From positions 186,001 to 250,000 of the forward strand of contig NZ_JBDJAW010000003.1 in assembly GCF_039649665.1 (NCBI RefSeq): 64,000 nucleotides of DNA, in the 5' to 3' direction. This stretch comes from Microbispora sp. ZYX-F-249. Lineage in GTDB: Bacteria; Actinomycetota; Actinomycetes; Streptosporangiales; Streptosporangiaceae. The notes under the pieces are model-generated. The model made no database searches and had not been told where the DNA came from. It was given only the letters and a program-made list of their open reading frames with translations. Position numbers and translations under genes: made by a program. Shown here piece by piece: positions 53,640 through 62,341 of this stretch (the stretch's first letter is position 1; each line of letters starts with the position of its first letter).

Positions 53640-54551
53640 TCAGGCGGGGGCGTCGAGGCGGGCGATGTGCTCGTCGTCGAGCTTGACGTCGACGATGATC
53701 TCTTCGAGCTGGGCCATCGAGCTGACGCCGACGATCGGGACGATGTCCTGCGCCCGCAGCCAGGCGAGCACGACCTGGTTGCGCGTCGCGCCGAGCTCGC
53801 CGGCCACCTCGTCCAGCACCGCCAGCCGCCTCGTGGTGCCCGGGTGGTCGTAGTACTCGGGCAGCGGCTTGGCGGTGTACGCGCCCGCGAGCAACGAGGA
53901 GTAGACCCACAGCGTCAGGTCGCCCTCGGCACGCACGTAGTCCAGCAACTCGTCGGAGACCTGGGTGTGGCCGCCTTCGGGCAGGTGCACCCAGGGCCGG
54001 GGGCGGAGGTAGGAGTGGCGGAGCTGCACGTGGCGGTATCGAGTGCCGCCGCGCGCCGCCGCGAGGGCGCGGGCCCGTTCCAGCCGCCACACCGCGTGGT
54101 TGCTCGCGCCGACCTCCTTGGCCTTGCCGGCGAGCACCAGTTCGTCGAAGGCGGCGACCGTCTCCTCCAGCGGCGTCGACCTGTCGTCGATGTGCGCCCA
54201 GTAGACGTCGACGTGATCGGTGCCGAGCCGGCGCAGGCTGCCCTCGATCGCGGCCCGGATCACACCGGCGGACAGGCCCTCGGCGGCGTCGAGCGTACGG
54301 GCGCCGGGCACGGCCGGGCGGGCGCCGCACTTGGTGCTGATCACCACGCTGTCCCGGTTGCGCCGGGAGGCGAGCCACCGGCCGATGGTGGCCTCGCTCT
54401 CGTCGCCGGTCGCGCCGTCGAACCAGAACGGATAGTTGTTGGCCGTGTCGAGCATCGTTCCGCCGCCTTCGACGAAGCGGTCGAGGATGGCGAACGAGGT
54501 CGCCTCGTCCACGGTGGTCCCGAAGGGGATCGTTCCCAGAGCGATTCTCAT
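53640..54551 (-). CDS. Aldo/keto reductase
   Basis: A 303-residue NADPH-dependent reductase with the AKR barrel pattern. It starts IALGTIPFGTTVDEATSFAI, then has MLDTANNYPFWFDG (catalytic Asp and Tyr), VVISTKCGAR (Lys), VDVYWAHIDDRSTP (His), and the C-terminal VLAWLRAQDIVPIVGVSSM. ATG 54551 is used; the longer start adds three residues. Substrates in this family are broad (sugars, aldehydes). It is a single-gene unit, divergent from nothing and following the pentapeptide-repeat gene on the same strand. Confidence 0.9.
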   Translation of the reverse strand: MRIALGTIPFGTTVDEATSFAILDRFVEGGGTMLDTANNYPFWFDGATGDESEATIGRWLASRRNRDSVVISTKCGARPAVPGARTLDAAEGLSAGVIRAAIEGSLRRLGTDHVDVYWAHIDDRSTPLEETVAAFDELVLAGKAKEVGASNHAVWRLERARALAAARGGTRYRHVQLRHSYLRPRPWVHLPEGGHTQVSDELLDYVRAEGDLTLWVYSSLLAGAYTAKPLPEYYDHPGTTRRLAVLDEVAGELGATRNQVVLAWLRAQDIVPIVGVSSMAQLEEIIVDVKLDDEHIARLDAPA

Positions 54552-54596
54552 GCCGATCACCTTGCCGCCTGGAGCGCACTCCAGCGCAAGCGGCTT

Positions 54597-56288
54597 TCAG
54601 CGGCGGCGGTCGAGGGCTCTGCGGCCCCGCGCCACAATGGTCTCGACGTCCCTCAGGTCGTCCAAGTCGTGGGCCCGCGCCAGCGCTTCCTTGGCCGCGT
54701 CGTAGGCGTCCAGGACCGCGTTCCAGTCGACGTCGCCGGTTCTGTCCGTCGCGCTGTCGATCGCCTCGCCCAGCCGGGTCACGTTCTCCTCCTGGGCGCT
54801 CTTGGCGTCCTCGAACCGGACGGCTCTCTCCGCGGCCCGCTCCCTGGCGGCTCTCCTCCGCCGCACCCTTACCGTGACCAGCCCGGCGGCGACCCAGAAG
54901 ACCACCAGGCCGGCGATGCCGAAGAAGACCAGCCAGCCGGTGGACATGCGGCTGGAGGACCCGGACAGGTCGAGGTCCTTGGCGAAGTCCTGGTCCAGCC
55001 CGGTGACCTCGGCGTCCTCGAACGTGGCGCCCCGCAGTTCGGCCGAGGACACGTCGGCGTCGGTCAGGACGGCCTTGCGGAAGACCGCGTCGCGGTACTT
55101 GCCGTAGTGGAGGTACGCCCGGTCCAGCCTGGCGCCGGTGAAGTCGGCCTGGTCGGCCGTGACGCTGTTCATCTCCGCGTCGCGCAGGTCGGCGCCGGCG
55201 AGTTCGGCCCGGGTCAGATCGGCGCTGCCGAGCGCCGCGCCCGACAGGTCCGCCCGGGACAGGTTCGCCCCGACGAGGTCGGCGCTGCCGAGCTTGGCCC
55301 GCCGCAGCCGCGCGCCGCGCAGGTCCGCGCCCTTCGTCTCGCGGAGCCTCGTCCCGACGGCGGAGACGTCGCGGAGGATGGCCCGGTTCAGCTTGACGCC
55401 CGACAGGTCGAGGCCGTCCAGTTTGGCGCCGGTCAGGTCGGCGCAGCTCAGATCGCCGGGGAAACTCGTGACCGCGGTGAGGTCCCAGCCTCGGTAGTCC
55501 TGACCGCCGCCGGGCTCGCAGGACGGGTCCGGCGCAGGCAGGTATCTGGGCACGCCCGTGCTTCCGGTGAGCCGGGCGTCCCTGACGTCGCGCAGGTCGG
55601 CCCCGGCGAGGTCGGCTCCCCGGAAGTCCGCGCCGGTCATCACCGACTCGTACAGTTGCGCCTCGCTGAGATCCGCCTGCCGCAGGACCGTCCTGATCAG
55701 GGTGGCGCCGTAGAGCTTGGCCCTCGCCGCCTTGACCCGGGTGAGGTCGGCCCGGCGCATGTCCGCGCCGTAGGCGAAGGCGTCGGTCAGGTCGACGCCG
55801 ACCAGCTTGGCGTCGTCGAACTGCGCGTCGTACGTCTTGGCCCGGGCCATCGTGGCCCCGCTCAGGTCGGCCCCCTCGAAATGCGCGTAGTACGGCGAGG
55901 AGTCGTCCATCGTCGCCTCGCGCAGGTCGCTGCCGCGCAGGTCCGCGTAGTACAGCTCCGCCTCGGAGAGGTCTGCCTCGCGCAGCCTGGCCCCGGCCAT
56001 CCGGGCGTATCCGAGATGGGCTCCCTTGAGAGAGGCTCCGGTCAGGTCGGCTCCGGTGAGCACGCTCCGCACGGTCAGGCCGTCCAGTTTGGCGCCCCGG
56101 AGATCCGCGCAGGACAGATCGGCGGGCAGCGTGGCGCGGGTGAGGTCCCTGCCGGCGAGATGCGGGCCGCTGCCGGGGCGGCACGGCAGGCGGTCGGCGG
56201 GCGTCGCCTCGGCGGCCGGGGCCGTCGGGATCGACAGCGCGATCGCAGCGGAAAGGGTCACCGTGCCGGCGATCAGGCGGAGGGGCAT
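54597..56288 (-). CDS. Secreted, membrane-anchored pentapeptide-repeat protein
   Basis: A 563-residue protein. Residues 1-27 are a signal peptide (LIAGTVTLSAAIALSIPTAP). Two pentapeptide-repeat (A(D/N)LxG) blocks follow, each opened by a similar Cys-containing cap (CRPGSGPHLAGRDLTRATLP and CEPGGGQDYRGWDLTAVTSF), forming right-handed quadrilateral helices outside the cell. A membrane helix near 420-442 (WLVFFGIAGLVVFWVAAGLV) and a charged cytosolic tail of about 110 residues complete it. The function is unknown. ATG 56288 is the likely start. Confidence 0.85.
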   Translation of the reverse strand: MPLRLIAGTVTLSAAIALSIPTAPAAEATPADRLPCRPGSGPHLAGRDLTRATLPADLSCADLRGAKLDGLTVRSVLTGADLTGASLKGAHLGYARMAGARLREADLSEAELYYADLRGSDLREATMDDSSPYYAHFEGADLSGATMARAKTYDAQFDDAKLVGVDLTDAFAYGADMRRADLTRVKAARAKLYGATLIRTVLRQADLSEAQLYESVMTGADFRGADLAGADLRDVRDARLTGSTGVPRYLPAPDPSCEPGGGQDYRGWDLTAVTSFPGDLSCADLTGAKLDGLDLSGVKLNRAILRDVSAVGTRLRETKGADLRGARLRRAKLGSADLVGANLSRADLSGAALGSADLTRAELAGADLRDAEMNSVTADQADFTGARLDRAYLHYGKYRDAVFRKAVLTDADVSSAELRGATFEDAEVTGLDQDFAKDLDLSGSSSRMSTGWLVFFGIAGLVVFWVAAGLVTVRVRRRRAARERAAERAVRFEDAKSAQEENVTRLGEAIDSATDRTGDVDWNAVLDAYDAAKEALARAHDLDDLRDVETIVARGRRALDRRR

Positions 56289-56448
56289 TTCTGTCTCACT
56301 GTCTTTCTCGGAGCGCCACCCGGACGCTGACACCGGTTCGTAGGTGACAGAACCCGTTATAAAGCGGCGAGTTGCGCCACGCTTGCGAAACACCTACAGC
56401 GCACAAAGCGCGCATGCGCTCGAGACCGGATGTGACAGGATCAATGGC

Positions 56449-56841
56449 GTGGCGGTGTACACACCTGGACAGGTCGTCGAGGAGACCGGGTTCAGCCTCG
56501 ACACCCTTCGGTACTACGAACGGATCGGGCTGCTGGAGCCGGTCGGCCGCAACGCGGCGGGCCAGCGGCGATTCAGCGAAGAGGACGTGAGCTGGCTCGG
56601 CATGATCCGCTGCCTGCGGGACACCGGCATGCCGATCGCGGAGATGCTGCGCTTCGCCCAGCTCGTACGGCAGGGCGAGCACACCATCGGGGACCGGATC
56701 GCGTTGCTGGAGGAGCACGACCGGAAGGTCGAGGAGCAGATCGCCGACCTGCGCCAGAAGCAGGGCGCGATCCAGCGGAAGATCCAGTACTACAAGGACG
56801 TGCGGACCATGCGCGACATGCTCCCCGAGCAGGCGTCCTAG
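56449..56841 (+). CDS. MerR-family transcriptional regulator
   Basis: A 130-residue regulator. The MerR helix-turn-helix and wing occupy residues about 3-70 (VYTPGQVVEETGFSLDTLRY, YERIGLLEPVGR, GQRRFSEEDVSWLGMIRCL), followed by a long dimerisation helix (IALLEEHDRKVEEQIADLRQ). No metal-binding Cys cluster is present, so it is not a metal sensor. The text resembles regulators that control aldo/keto reductases and related stress genes. GTG 56449 follows AGGA; the upstream frame is not conserved. It is divergent from the pentapeptide gene. Confidence 0.9.
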   Translation: MAVYTPGQVVEETGFSLDTLRYYERIGLLEPVGRNAAGQRRFSEEDVSWLGMIRCLRDTGMPIAEMLRFAQLVRQGEHTIGDRIALLEEHDRKVEEQIADLRQKQGAIQRKIQYYKDVRTMRDMLPEQAS

Positions 56842-56902
56842 GGCGCGCGTACGGTCCGAGCCGTTCCGGAGCCGGCGGGACTGAGGGGCCCGGAGTGAGG
56901 AG

Positions 56903-57556
56903 TCACGTGACCTCGCCGCGGGCGCGCAGGGTCGCCACACCGTCGCCTTCGAGCTCGTTCCAGTAGCCGCTGCGTCCGGTCATCGCCATGATCAGTGCCA
57001 GCGTGGGGCCGGCCACGAGCGCACCGGAGCCGGTCGTGAACGGGCCATCGGTGGCGGCGAGGCGCAGGCCTCGGATGCGGCCCTTGGCGAGGACGACCAG
57101 GTCGGAGCCCCGGTAGTAGCCGGCTACCCGGGTGAGCGTCTCGATGGGGTGGTCGCGCCGGATGCCCAATGGCCGTCGGATGTCCTCTCCGTGCACGATC
57201 GTCTCGCCCAGCATCGCCATCACGGGCAGGGGCGGCTTGGTCGTGCTGGTCACGATGCGGCGGAACCGGGCGAGCGTGTCGGCCGGGGTCGCACCCAGCT
57301 GCTCGGCCAATCGCATGGCCACCTGTTTGTCGAAGTCGAAGCGGCAGCGGATGACGCCGGTCATCCACCGCACCGGCGTGAGGCTCGCCCCCGAGATGAT
57401 GTGCGCCAGCACCTCGCGCACCGTCAGCCCGGTGCACAGGGACGGTGTGGTCCATTGCTCGCCGGTCAGATCCGCGAGGTCGGCCGCCAGGGCTGCCCGC
57501 TCGCTGTGGACCAGGGACCAGACATCGGTCTTGTGGTGTGCTGTCGGCTCGGTCAT
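56903..57556 (-). CDS. DinB-fold, mycothiol-dependent maleylpyruvate isomerase-like protein
   Basis: A 217-residue protein with the N-terminal helix SLVHSERAALAADLADLTGEQW, TPSLCTGLTVREVLAHI (with metal-type His), and HGEDIRRPLGI, matching TIGR03083-type proteins of actinobacteria. These belong to the mycothiol-dependent DinB/MDMPI group and may act as thiol transferases; the substrate is unknown. ATG 57556 lies 2 bases after the stop of a short VOC stub, so translation is coupled. Confidence 0.87.
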   Translation of the reverse strand: MTEPTAHHKTDVWSLVHSERAALAADLADLTGEQWTTPSLCTGLTVREVLAHIISGASLTPVRWMTGVIRCRFDFDKQVAMRLAEQLGATPADTLARFRRIVTSTTKPPLPVMAMLGETIVHGEDIRRPLGIRRDHPIETLTRVAGYYRGSDLVVLAKGRIRGLRLAATDGPFTTGSGALVAGPTLALIMAMTGRSGYWNELEGDGVATLRARGEVT

Positions 57557-57558
57557 GG

Positions 57559-57666
57559 TCAGCGGCTCACCAGACCGACGGGGATGCCGTCGGGGTCGGC
57601 GAACACCGCGATCCGTCCCAGGATGTCGGACCATCCGGGCGCGGGATGAGATCCGGTCGACGTCAT
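57559..57666 (-). pseudogene. 35-residue VOC/glyoxalase stub with intact start
   Basis: ATG 57666 has a perfect AAGGAGG 6 bases upstream and encodes MTSTGSHPAPGWSDILGRIA then VFADPDGIPVGLVSR and stop. The last part matches the C-terminal end of VOC-fold proteins (FxDPDGNxxxL). The rest of the domain is absent, so an internal deletion fused start and end. It may now act only as a leader for the downstream DinB-fold gene. Confidence 0.6.
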
Positions 57667-57741
57667 GGCAGTCCTCCTTCACGAGGGCCGGTGTGCCCTC
57701 TCACCTGGTAGGACTGCCGCCGTAGGGCACAATCGTCGCTC

Positions 57742-58797
57742 ATGCGGGAAAAATCTTCCGGGCTCCGGGCGGATCCGGCGGCGCAGCGCGTTCAGGACGC
57801 CGACTTGGCTCGGGCTCGCGCGGGGGACGATGCCGCTTTCGCCCGCCTGGTAGGACCGCTGCGCCAGGAGTTGCATGGGCATTGCTACCGCATGCTGGGC
57901 TCCAGTCAGGACGCCGACGATGCACTGCAGGATGCCCTGCTGCGCGCGTGGCGAGGGCTCGCGCGGTTCGAGGGACGTGGCTCGTTGCGTTCGTGGCTCT
58001 ACACAGTGGCCACCCGTGCCTGCCTGGACCTGGCCGGCTCCCGCGGCAAGCGGGCGTTGCCCGCCGACCTCGGCTCATCCAGCGAACGCGCCGTGCTCGA
58101 CGCCGCCCCGCTGACTGAGGTCGCCTGGCTGGGCCCTTACCCCGATCAGGGCCTCGCCGACGGCCGGGCCGTCCCTGAGGCACGTTACGAGCAGCGTGAA
58201 TCCGTCGAACTCGCGCTCGTCGCCGCCCTGCAGCACCTGCCGGGCAACCAGCGGGCCGCGCTGCTGCTGTTCGACGTTCTCGGGTTCTCCGCCGCCGAGA
58301 TCGCCTCCATGATGGGTACCTCGACCACGTCAGTGAACTCCGCCCTGGCTCGGGCCCGCAGGCTCGTGACAGAGAAGATCCCCTCCCTGAGCCAGCAGCA
58401 GGCGCTGCGGAAGATCGGCGACGCCAAGGTTCAGCGGCTCGTGGCCGCATTCGCGGCGGCGCTGGAACGCGGCGACATCGGCGCCCTGGTGCCGCTGCTG
58501 ACCGAGGACGTCACCTGGTCCATGCCGCCCCTGGCGACCTGGTACCAGGGGTTGGCGGCCGCCACCGACTTCGCCGTGCGGGTCCCCATGACCAGGTGCC
58601 CAAGCTGGCGGTCCCTTCCGACCAGCGCCAACGGCCAGGCCGCCGTGGCGTTCTACATCGGTGGCGACGCCATCGGACCGCACGCCGCCTGGTCGATCAC
58701 CGTGCTCGCGTTCCGCGGCCCGCGCATCCGCCAGATCGTCTCGTTCCTTGGTCCCGAACACTTCCCCGCCTTCGCTCTGCCCGCCTCGCTGCCCTGA
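57742..58797 (+). CDS. ECF sigma factor with SnoaL-like C-terminal domain (SigG/SigX5-type)
   Basis: A 351-residue sigma factor. Region 2 is near 22-95 (LARARAGDDAAFARLVGPLR, HGHCYRMLGSSQDADDALQD, GSLRSWLYTVATRACLDLAG) and region 4 near 150-205 (LPGNQRAALLLFDVLGFSAA, SVNSALARARRLV). The last 130 residues (LVAAFAAALERGDIGALVPL, TEDVTWSMPPLATWYQG) are a SnoaL/NTF2-like domain that may sense a ligand. This matches the TIGR02960-type group. No anti-sigma gene is adjacent. It is divergent from the VOC stub/DinB unit. Confidence 0.9.
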   Translation: MREKSSGLRADPAAQRVQDADLARARAGDDAAFARLVGPLRQELHGHCYRMLGSSQDADDALQDALLRAWRGLARFEGRGSLRSWLYTVATRACLDLAGSRGKRALPADLGSSSERAVLDAAPLTEVAWLGPYPDQGLADGRAVPEARYEQRESVELALVAALQHLPGNQRAALLLFDVLGFSAAEIASMMGTSTTSVNSALARARRLVTEKIPSLSQQQALRKIGDAKVQRLVAAFAAALERGDIGALVPLLTEDVTWSMPPLATWYQGLAAATDFAVRVPMTRCPSWRSLPTSANGQAAVAFYIGGDAIGPHAAWSITVLAFRGPRIRQIVSFLGPEHFPAFALPASLP

Positions 58798-58806
58798 TCC
58801 ACATAG

Positions 58807-58843
58807 CCGCAGGTGCCGGCCGAGGAGCGGCCGGCACCTGCGG
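58807..58843. terminator. Bidirectional 15-bp stem terminator
   Basis: Arms 58807-58821 and 58829-58843 pair perfectly around GAGGAGC, between the converging sigma factor and ABC exporter genes. Confidence 0.8.
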
Positions 58844-58848
58844 GCGGG

Positions 58849-60753
58849 TCAGGGGGAGCGGTACGCCTCGGCCTGGAGGTTGTAGAGCTCGGCGTAGAGG
58901 CCGTCGAGGGCGATCAGCTCCTCGTGGGTGCCGTGCTCGCGGACCTTGCCGTGGTCGAGCACATAGATGCGATCGGCGTAGCGGACGCTGGCCAGGCGGT
59001 GGGTGATGAGCAGCACGGTCCGGCCGTCGGCGTGCTGCCGGATCCGCTCGAACAACGCGTGCTCCGCCCGGGCGTCGAGGGCGGCCGTGGGCTCGTCGCA
59101 GATCAGCAGGGGCGCGTCCCGATAGAACCCGCGCGCCACCGCGATCCGCTGCCACTGCCCGCCCGACAGTTCGTGACCGTTCTTGAACCTGCGGTCGAGC
59201 AGGGTGCGGTAGCCGTAGGGGAGTTCGGCGATGACCTGGTCGGCGCCGGCGACCTCGGCCGCGCGGGCCACCTCGGCCTCGCCCTTGTCCATGCCCATCG
59301 TGATGTTGTGCCGGGCCGTCAGCGGCCACCGGGTGTGGTCCTGGGCGATCACCGCGATCCTGCGGCGCAGGCTGTCCGGGTCGACCTCGGACAGGTCGGC
59401 GTCGTCCCACCGGACGCGGCCGCCGTCCGGCTCGTACAGACCGGCGAGGATCTTGGCGAGGGTGGTCTTGCCGGAACCGTTCTCCCCGACGAGGGCCACG
59501 ACCTCCCCGCGCTCGATGCGGACCGACACGCCGCGCAGGGCGGGCGCCGGTGCGCCGGGATAGGAGAAGGTGACGTCCTCGACCGTGATGCGGCCGAAGC
59601 CGTCGGGGGCCGTCCGGTCGCGGGCCGCCGGGATGCGGGCCTCGGCGTGCGCGATGAAGTCGAGGAAGTCGGTGAAGTAGAGACCCTCCTCGTAGAGCCG
59701 GTTCGTCGCGTACATGAAGTTCGACAGCGACGTCTGGCCGGACCGGATCGCCAGCACCGCGGTGCCGGCGACCGCGAGCGGGACCGCGCCCGCGGCGAGC
59801 AGCAGACCGAGCGCGACGTAGACCGCGCCCTGCCCCAGGCCGCCGAGCGCCTCGCCGAGGACGCGGGCGACGGTCTGCCGCCGCGCGAGGTCGAGCATGA
59901 CCCGCTGCTCGCCCCGGGCGACCGCGTCGAACATCCGCAGCAGGAAGCCGCGCATGGTGAACGTGCGGACCTCGGCCGCGGTGTCCTTGTCCGCCAGCAG
60001 TTCCTCGATGATCCATTTGCGTCGTCTGGCCGGGACGAGCACCAGGGCGGTCGTGTAGCGCATCCTGGCGGTCCGGACGGCCGCCCAGGCGTCGGGGACG
60101 ACCGCGAGCAGGAGCAGGGGCAGCAGCACGGGGTGCAGCACGCCCAGCACGCCCGCCGCGGCCACGATGCCGACCAGGCCCGACAGCGTGTCGATGGTCG
60201 TGCTCACGATCATCTCGGCCATCTGCATGCCGCGGATGCGGGCCCGTTGCAGGGCGTCGTGGAACTCGGGGTCGTCGAAGCTGACGAGGTCGACCCGGCT
60301 GGTCAGCGTGTAGAGGCGCTCTTCCGTGGTCCGGCTGACCTGGGGTTCGAGCCGGGACTGGGCCCAGCCGGCCCCCGCCTGCAGGGCCGTGCGCGCGGTG
60401 GCGGCCAGGCCCACGAGCAGCAGGCTGGGCAGCGCGGCCCGGACCCGCTCCGGGGTGGGGCCCGCCTGGAACAGCGCGGTCAGCACCCCCGTGGTGGCGA
60501 GGAGGCCGAAGGCGGTGAAGACGCCGCCGAGTGCGCTGAGCGTGATCGTGGCCATGGTGTCGCGTGGGCTCGCCTCCCAGGCGATGCCCAGTGCCTGCCG
60601 GACCAGCCGGGGCAGCCGCCGCGCCACCGTGAGGAAGCCCAGCCCCGCCATCGTTCCGTGGTGCCGCGCCCACTGCGGGGATTCGACGTCCGCCATGTCC
60701 GGCAGGTCGTCCTCCGACAGGTGATCAGGTCCCCCCTGTTGTGTCACCGTCAT
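58849..60753 (-). CDS. ABC transporter, fused permease and ATPase (half-transporter)
   Basis: A 634-residue exporter-type ABC protein. About six membrane helices fill residues about 55-330. The ATPase has Walker A VGENGSGKTTLAKILAGLYE, Q-loop IAQDHTRWPLTARHN, signature ELSGGQWQRIAVARGFY, Walker B LLICDEPTAALDARAE, and H-loop LITHRLASVRYADRI. ATG 60753 is chosen; the longer frame reaches into the upstream region. It would act as a homodimer. The substrate is unknown, and no precursor or modification genes are adjacent. Confidence 0.9.
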   Translation of the reverse strand: MTVTQQGGPDHLSEDDLPDMADVESPQWARHHGTMAGLGFLTVARRLPRLVRQALGIAWEASPRDTMATITLSALGGVFTAFGLLATTGVLTALFQAGPTPERVRAALPSLLLVGLAATARTALQAGAGWAQSRLEPQVSRTTEERLYTLTSRVDLVSFDDPEFHDALQRARIRGMQMAEMIVSTTIDTLSGLVGIVAAAGVLGVLHPVLLPLLLLAVVPDAWAAVRTARMRYTTALVLVPARRRKWIIEELLADKDTAAEVRTFTMRGFLLRMFDAVARGEQRVMLDLARRQTVARVLGEALGGLGQGAVYVALGLLLAAGAVPLAVAGTAVLAIRSGQTSLSNFMYATNRLYEEGLYFTDFLDFIAHAEARIPAARDRTAPDGFGRITVEDVTFSYPGAPAPALRGVSVRIERGEVVALVGENGSGKTTLAKILAGLYEPDGGRVRWDDADLSEVDPDSLRRRIAVIAQDHTRWPLTARHNITMGMDKGEAEVARAAEVAGADQVIAELPYGYRTLLDRRFKNGHELSGGQWQRIAVARGFYRDAPLLICDEPTAALDARAEHALFERIRQHADGRTVLLITHRLASVRYADRIYVLDHGKVREHGTHEELIALDGLYAELYNLQAEAYRSP

Positions 60754-60908
60754 GCCTGAAGTGTGAGCGCGCGCGCCGACAATTTCCCGGCCGTGAGTGA
60801 CGGCCCTTCTTTTGACGCACGCCCCTAACACGGCGCCAGGACCCGTATGCAGAGACGTTATCGGCACAAACTTGACGACGTACCGGTGAAAGTGGGTTGA
60901 TTGGGCCT

Positions 60909-60926
60909 GCTGACAACGTTGTCAGC
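60909..60926. promoter_or_regulatory. Perfect 18-bp LacI-type operator
   Basis: GCTGACAACGTTGTCAGC is a perfect palindrome with the central CG typical of LacI-family sites in actinobacteria. It lies 57 bases before the binding-protein ATG. A LacI regulator released by the imported sugar is expected, but its gene is not in the window. Confidence 0.85.
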
Positions 60927-60982
60927 CATATCTGTCTTCGGGGGCCCGAAATCCTCCCGATCAGGCTGAAGGGAATGTTGCG

Positions 60983-62269
60983 ATGAGACGACGGTGGATG
61001 GCGGCCGTCGCGGTCTCTGTTGCAGGTCTGCTCACTCTTTCCGCCTGTGGTGGCGGTGACAAGCAGGAGAGCGGCGGCGGTCAGGCCGCGCAGAAGAAGG
61101 TCGAGGTCTTCTCCTGGTGGACGGGTCCCGGTGAGGCCGACGGCCTCAAGGCGATGCGGGACATCTTCGCCAAGCAGAACCCGGACTTCGAGTTCTTCGA
61201 CGCCGCGGTGGCCGGCGGCTCGGGCGACCAGGCCCGCGCGCTGCTGTCCAGCAAGCTGCAGGCCAACCAGCCCCCGGACACCTTCCAGGGTCACGCCGGC
61301 GCCGAGCTCCAGGGCTACATCAAGAGCGGCAAGCTGGAGTCGGTGAACTTCCTGTACGACGAGCTGAAGCTGAAGGAGGTCTTCCCGCAGCAGCTCATCG
61401 ACCAGATCTCGGTGCAGGGCCAGGTGTACTCCGTGCCGGTGAACATCCACCGGTCGAACGTCCTGTGGTTCAACCCCTCGGTCCTCAAGGACGCCGGCGT
61501 CGACGGCGCGCCGAAGACCGTCGAGGAGTTCATCACCGACCTCGAGAAGGTCAAGAAGACCGGGAAGATCCCGCTGTCGATCGGCTCGCAGTGGACCCTG
61601 GTGCACCTGCTCGAGTCCGTGCTGCTCGGCTCGCTCGGCACCGACGCCTACAACGCCCTGTGGACGGCGGGCGCCGACTGGTCCAACGCGAACGTGACCA
61701 AGGCGCTGGAGAACTTCAAGACCATCCTGTCGTACGCGGGCACGCCGCAGGACGACTGGCAGCCGGCCGCCAAGCAGGTCGCCGACGGCGAGGCGGCCTT
61801 CAACATCATGGGCGACTGGGCCTACGGCTACTTCCACAACCCGCCGCAGGGCGGCCTCGGCAAGGAGTCGCACAAGGACTTCGACTGGGCCGCGTCGCCG
61901 GGCACCGACGGCACGTTCATGTGGCTGTCGGACAGCTTCACGCTGCCGAAGGGCGCGCCCAACCGCGACGGCGCGATCGCGTGGCTGAAGGTGGCCGCCA
62001 GCAAGGAGGGCCAGGACGCGTTCAACCCGCTGAAGGGCTCGATCCCGGCCCGCAAGGACGCCGACCAGTCCCTCTACAAGGACTACCTGTCCTGGAGCCT
62101 GGAGCAGTGGTCCGGCAGCAAGCTGGCCGGCTCGATCCAGCACGGCGTGGTCGCCAACGACGCGTGGCGCACCGCCATCACCGACGCGGTCGGCCTGTTC
62201 CAGCAGGACAAGGACGTCGCCAAGTTCCAGCAGGCGCTGGTCGCGGCGGCCAAGAACAGCGGTCAGTGA
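60983..62269 (+). CDS. Carbohydrate ABC transporter substrate-binding lipoprotein
   Basis: A 428-residue extracellular binding protein. The lipobox is LSAC (Cys at residue 22) followed by a Gly-rich tether. The mature protein starts VEVFSWWTGPGEADGLKAMR, the usual first strand of family-1 sugar-binding proteins, and carries QPPDTFQGHAGAELQGYIKS, YSVPVNIHRSNVLWFNPSVL and the late FMWLSDSFTLPKGAPNRDGA. Two permease genes follow; no ATPase gene is visible before the window ends, and a shared MsiK-type ATPase is possible. Confidence 0.94.
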   Translation: MRRRWMAAVAVSVAGLLTLSACGGGDKQESGGGQAAQKKVEVFSWWTGPGEADGLKAMRDIFAKQNPDFEFFDAAVAGGSGDQARALLSSKLQANQPPDTFQGHAGAELQGYIKSGKLESVNFLYDELKLKEVFPQQLIDQISVQGQVYSVPVNIHRSNVLWFNPSVLKDAGVDGAPKTVEEFITDLEKVKKTGKIPLSIGSQWTLVHLLESVLLGSLGTDAYNALWTAGADWSNANVTKALENFKTILSYAGTPQDDWQPAAKQVADGEAAFNIMGDWAYGYFHNPPQGGLGKESHKDFDWAASPGTDGTFMWLSDSFTLPKGAPNRDGAIAWLKVAASKEGQDAFNPLKGSIPARKDADQSLYKDYLSWSLEQWSGSKLAGSIQHGVVANDAWRTAITDAVGLFQQDKDVAKFQQALVAAAKNSGQ

Positions 62270-62281
62270 GCTGATCTCCTC

Positions 62282-62321
62282 GTACGGCCCACGCTGTGGA
62301 CACAGGCGGCGTGGGCCGTAC
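62282..62321 (+). terminator. Intercistronic stem-loop after the binding-protein gene
   Basis: Arms 62282-62294 (GTACGGCCCACGC) and 62309-62321 pair perfectly over 13 bases around 14 bases, between the binding-protein and permease genes. It probably attenuates readthrough or protects the upstream mRNA so that the binding protein is made in excess. Confidence 0.75.
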
Positions 62322-62341
62322 TTGATCCCTGAGAGGTACAT

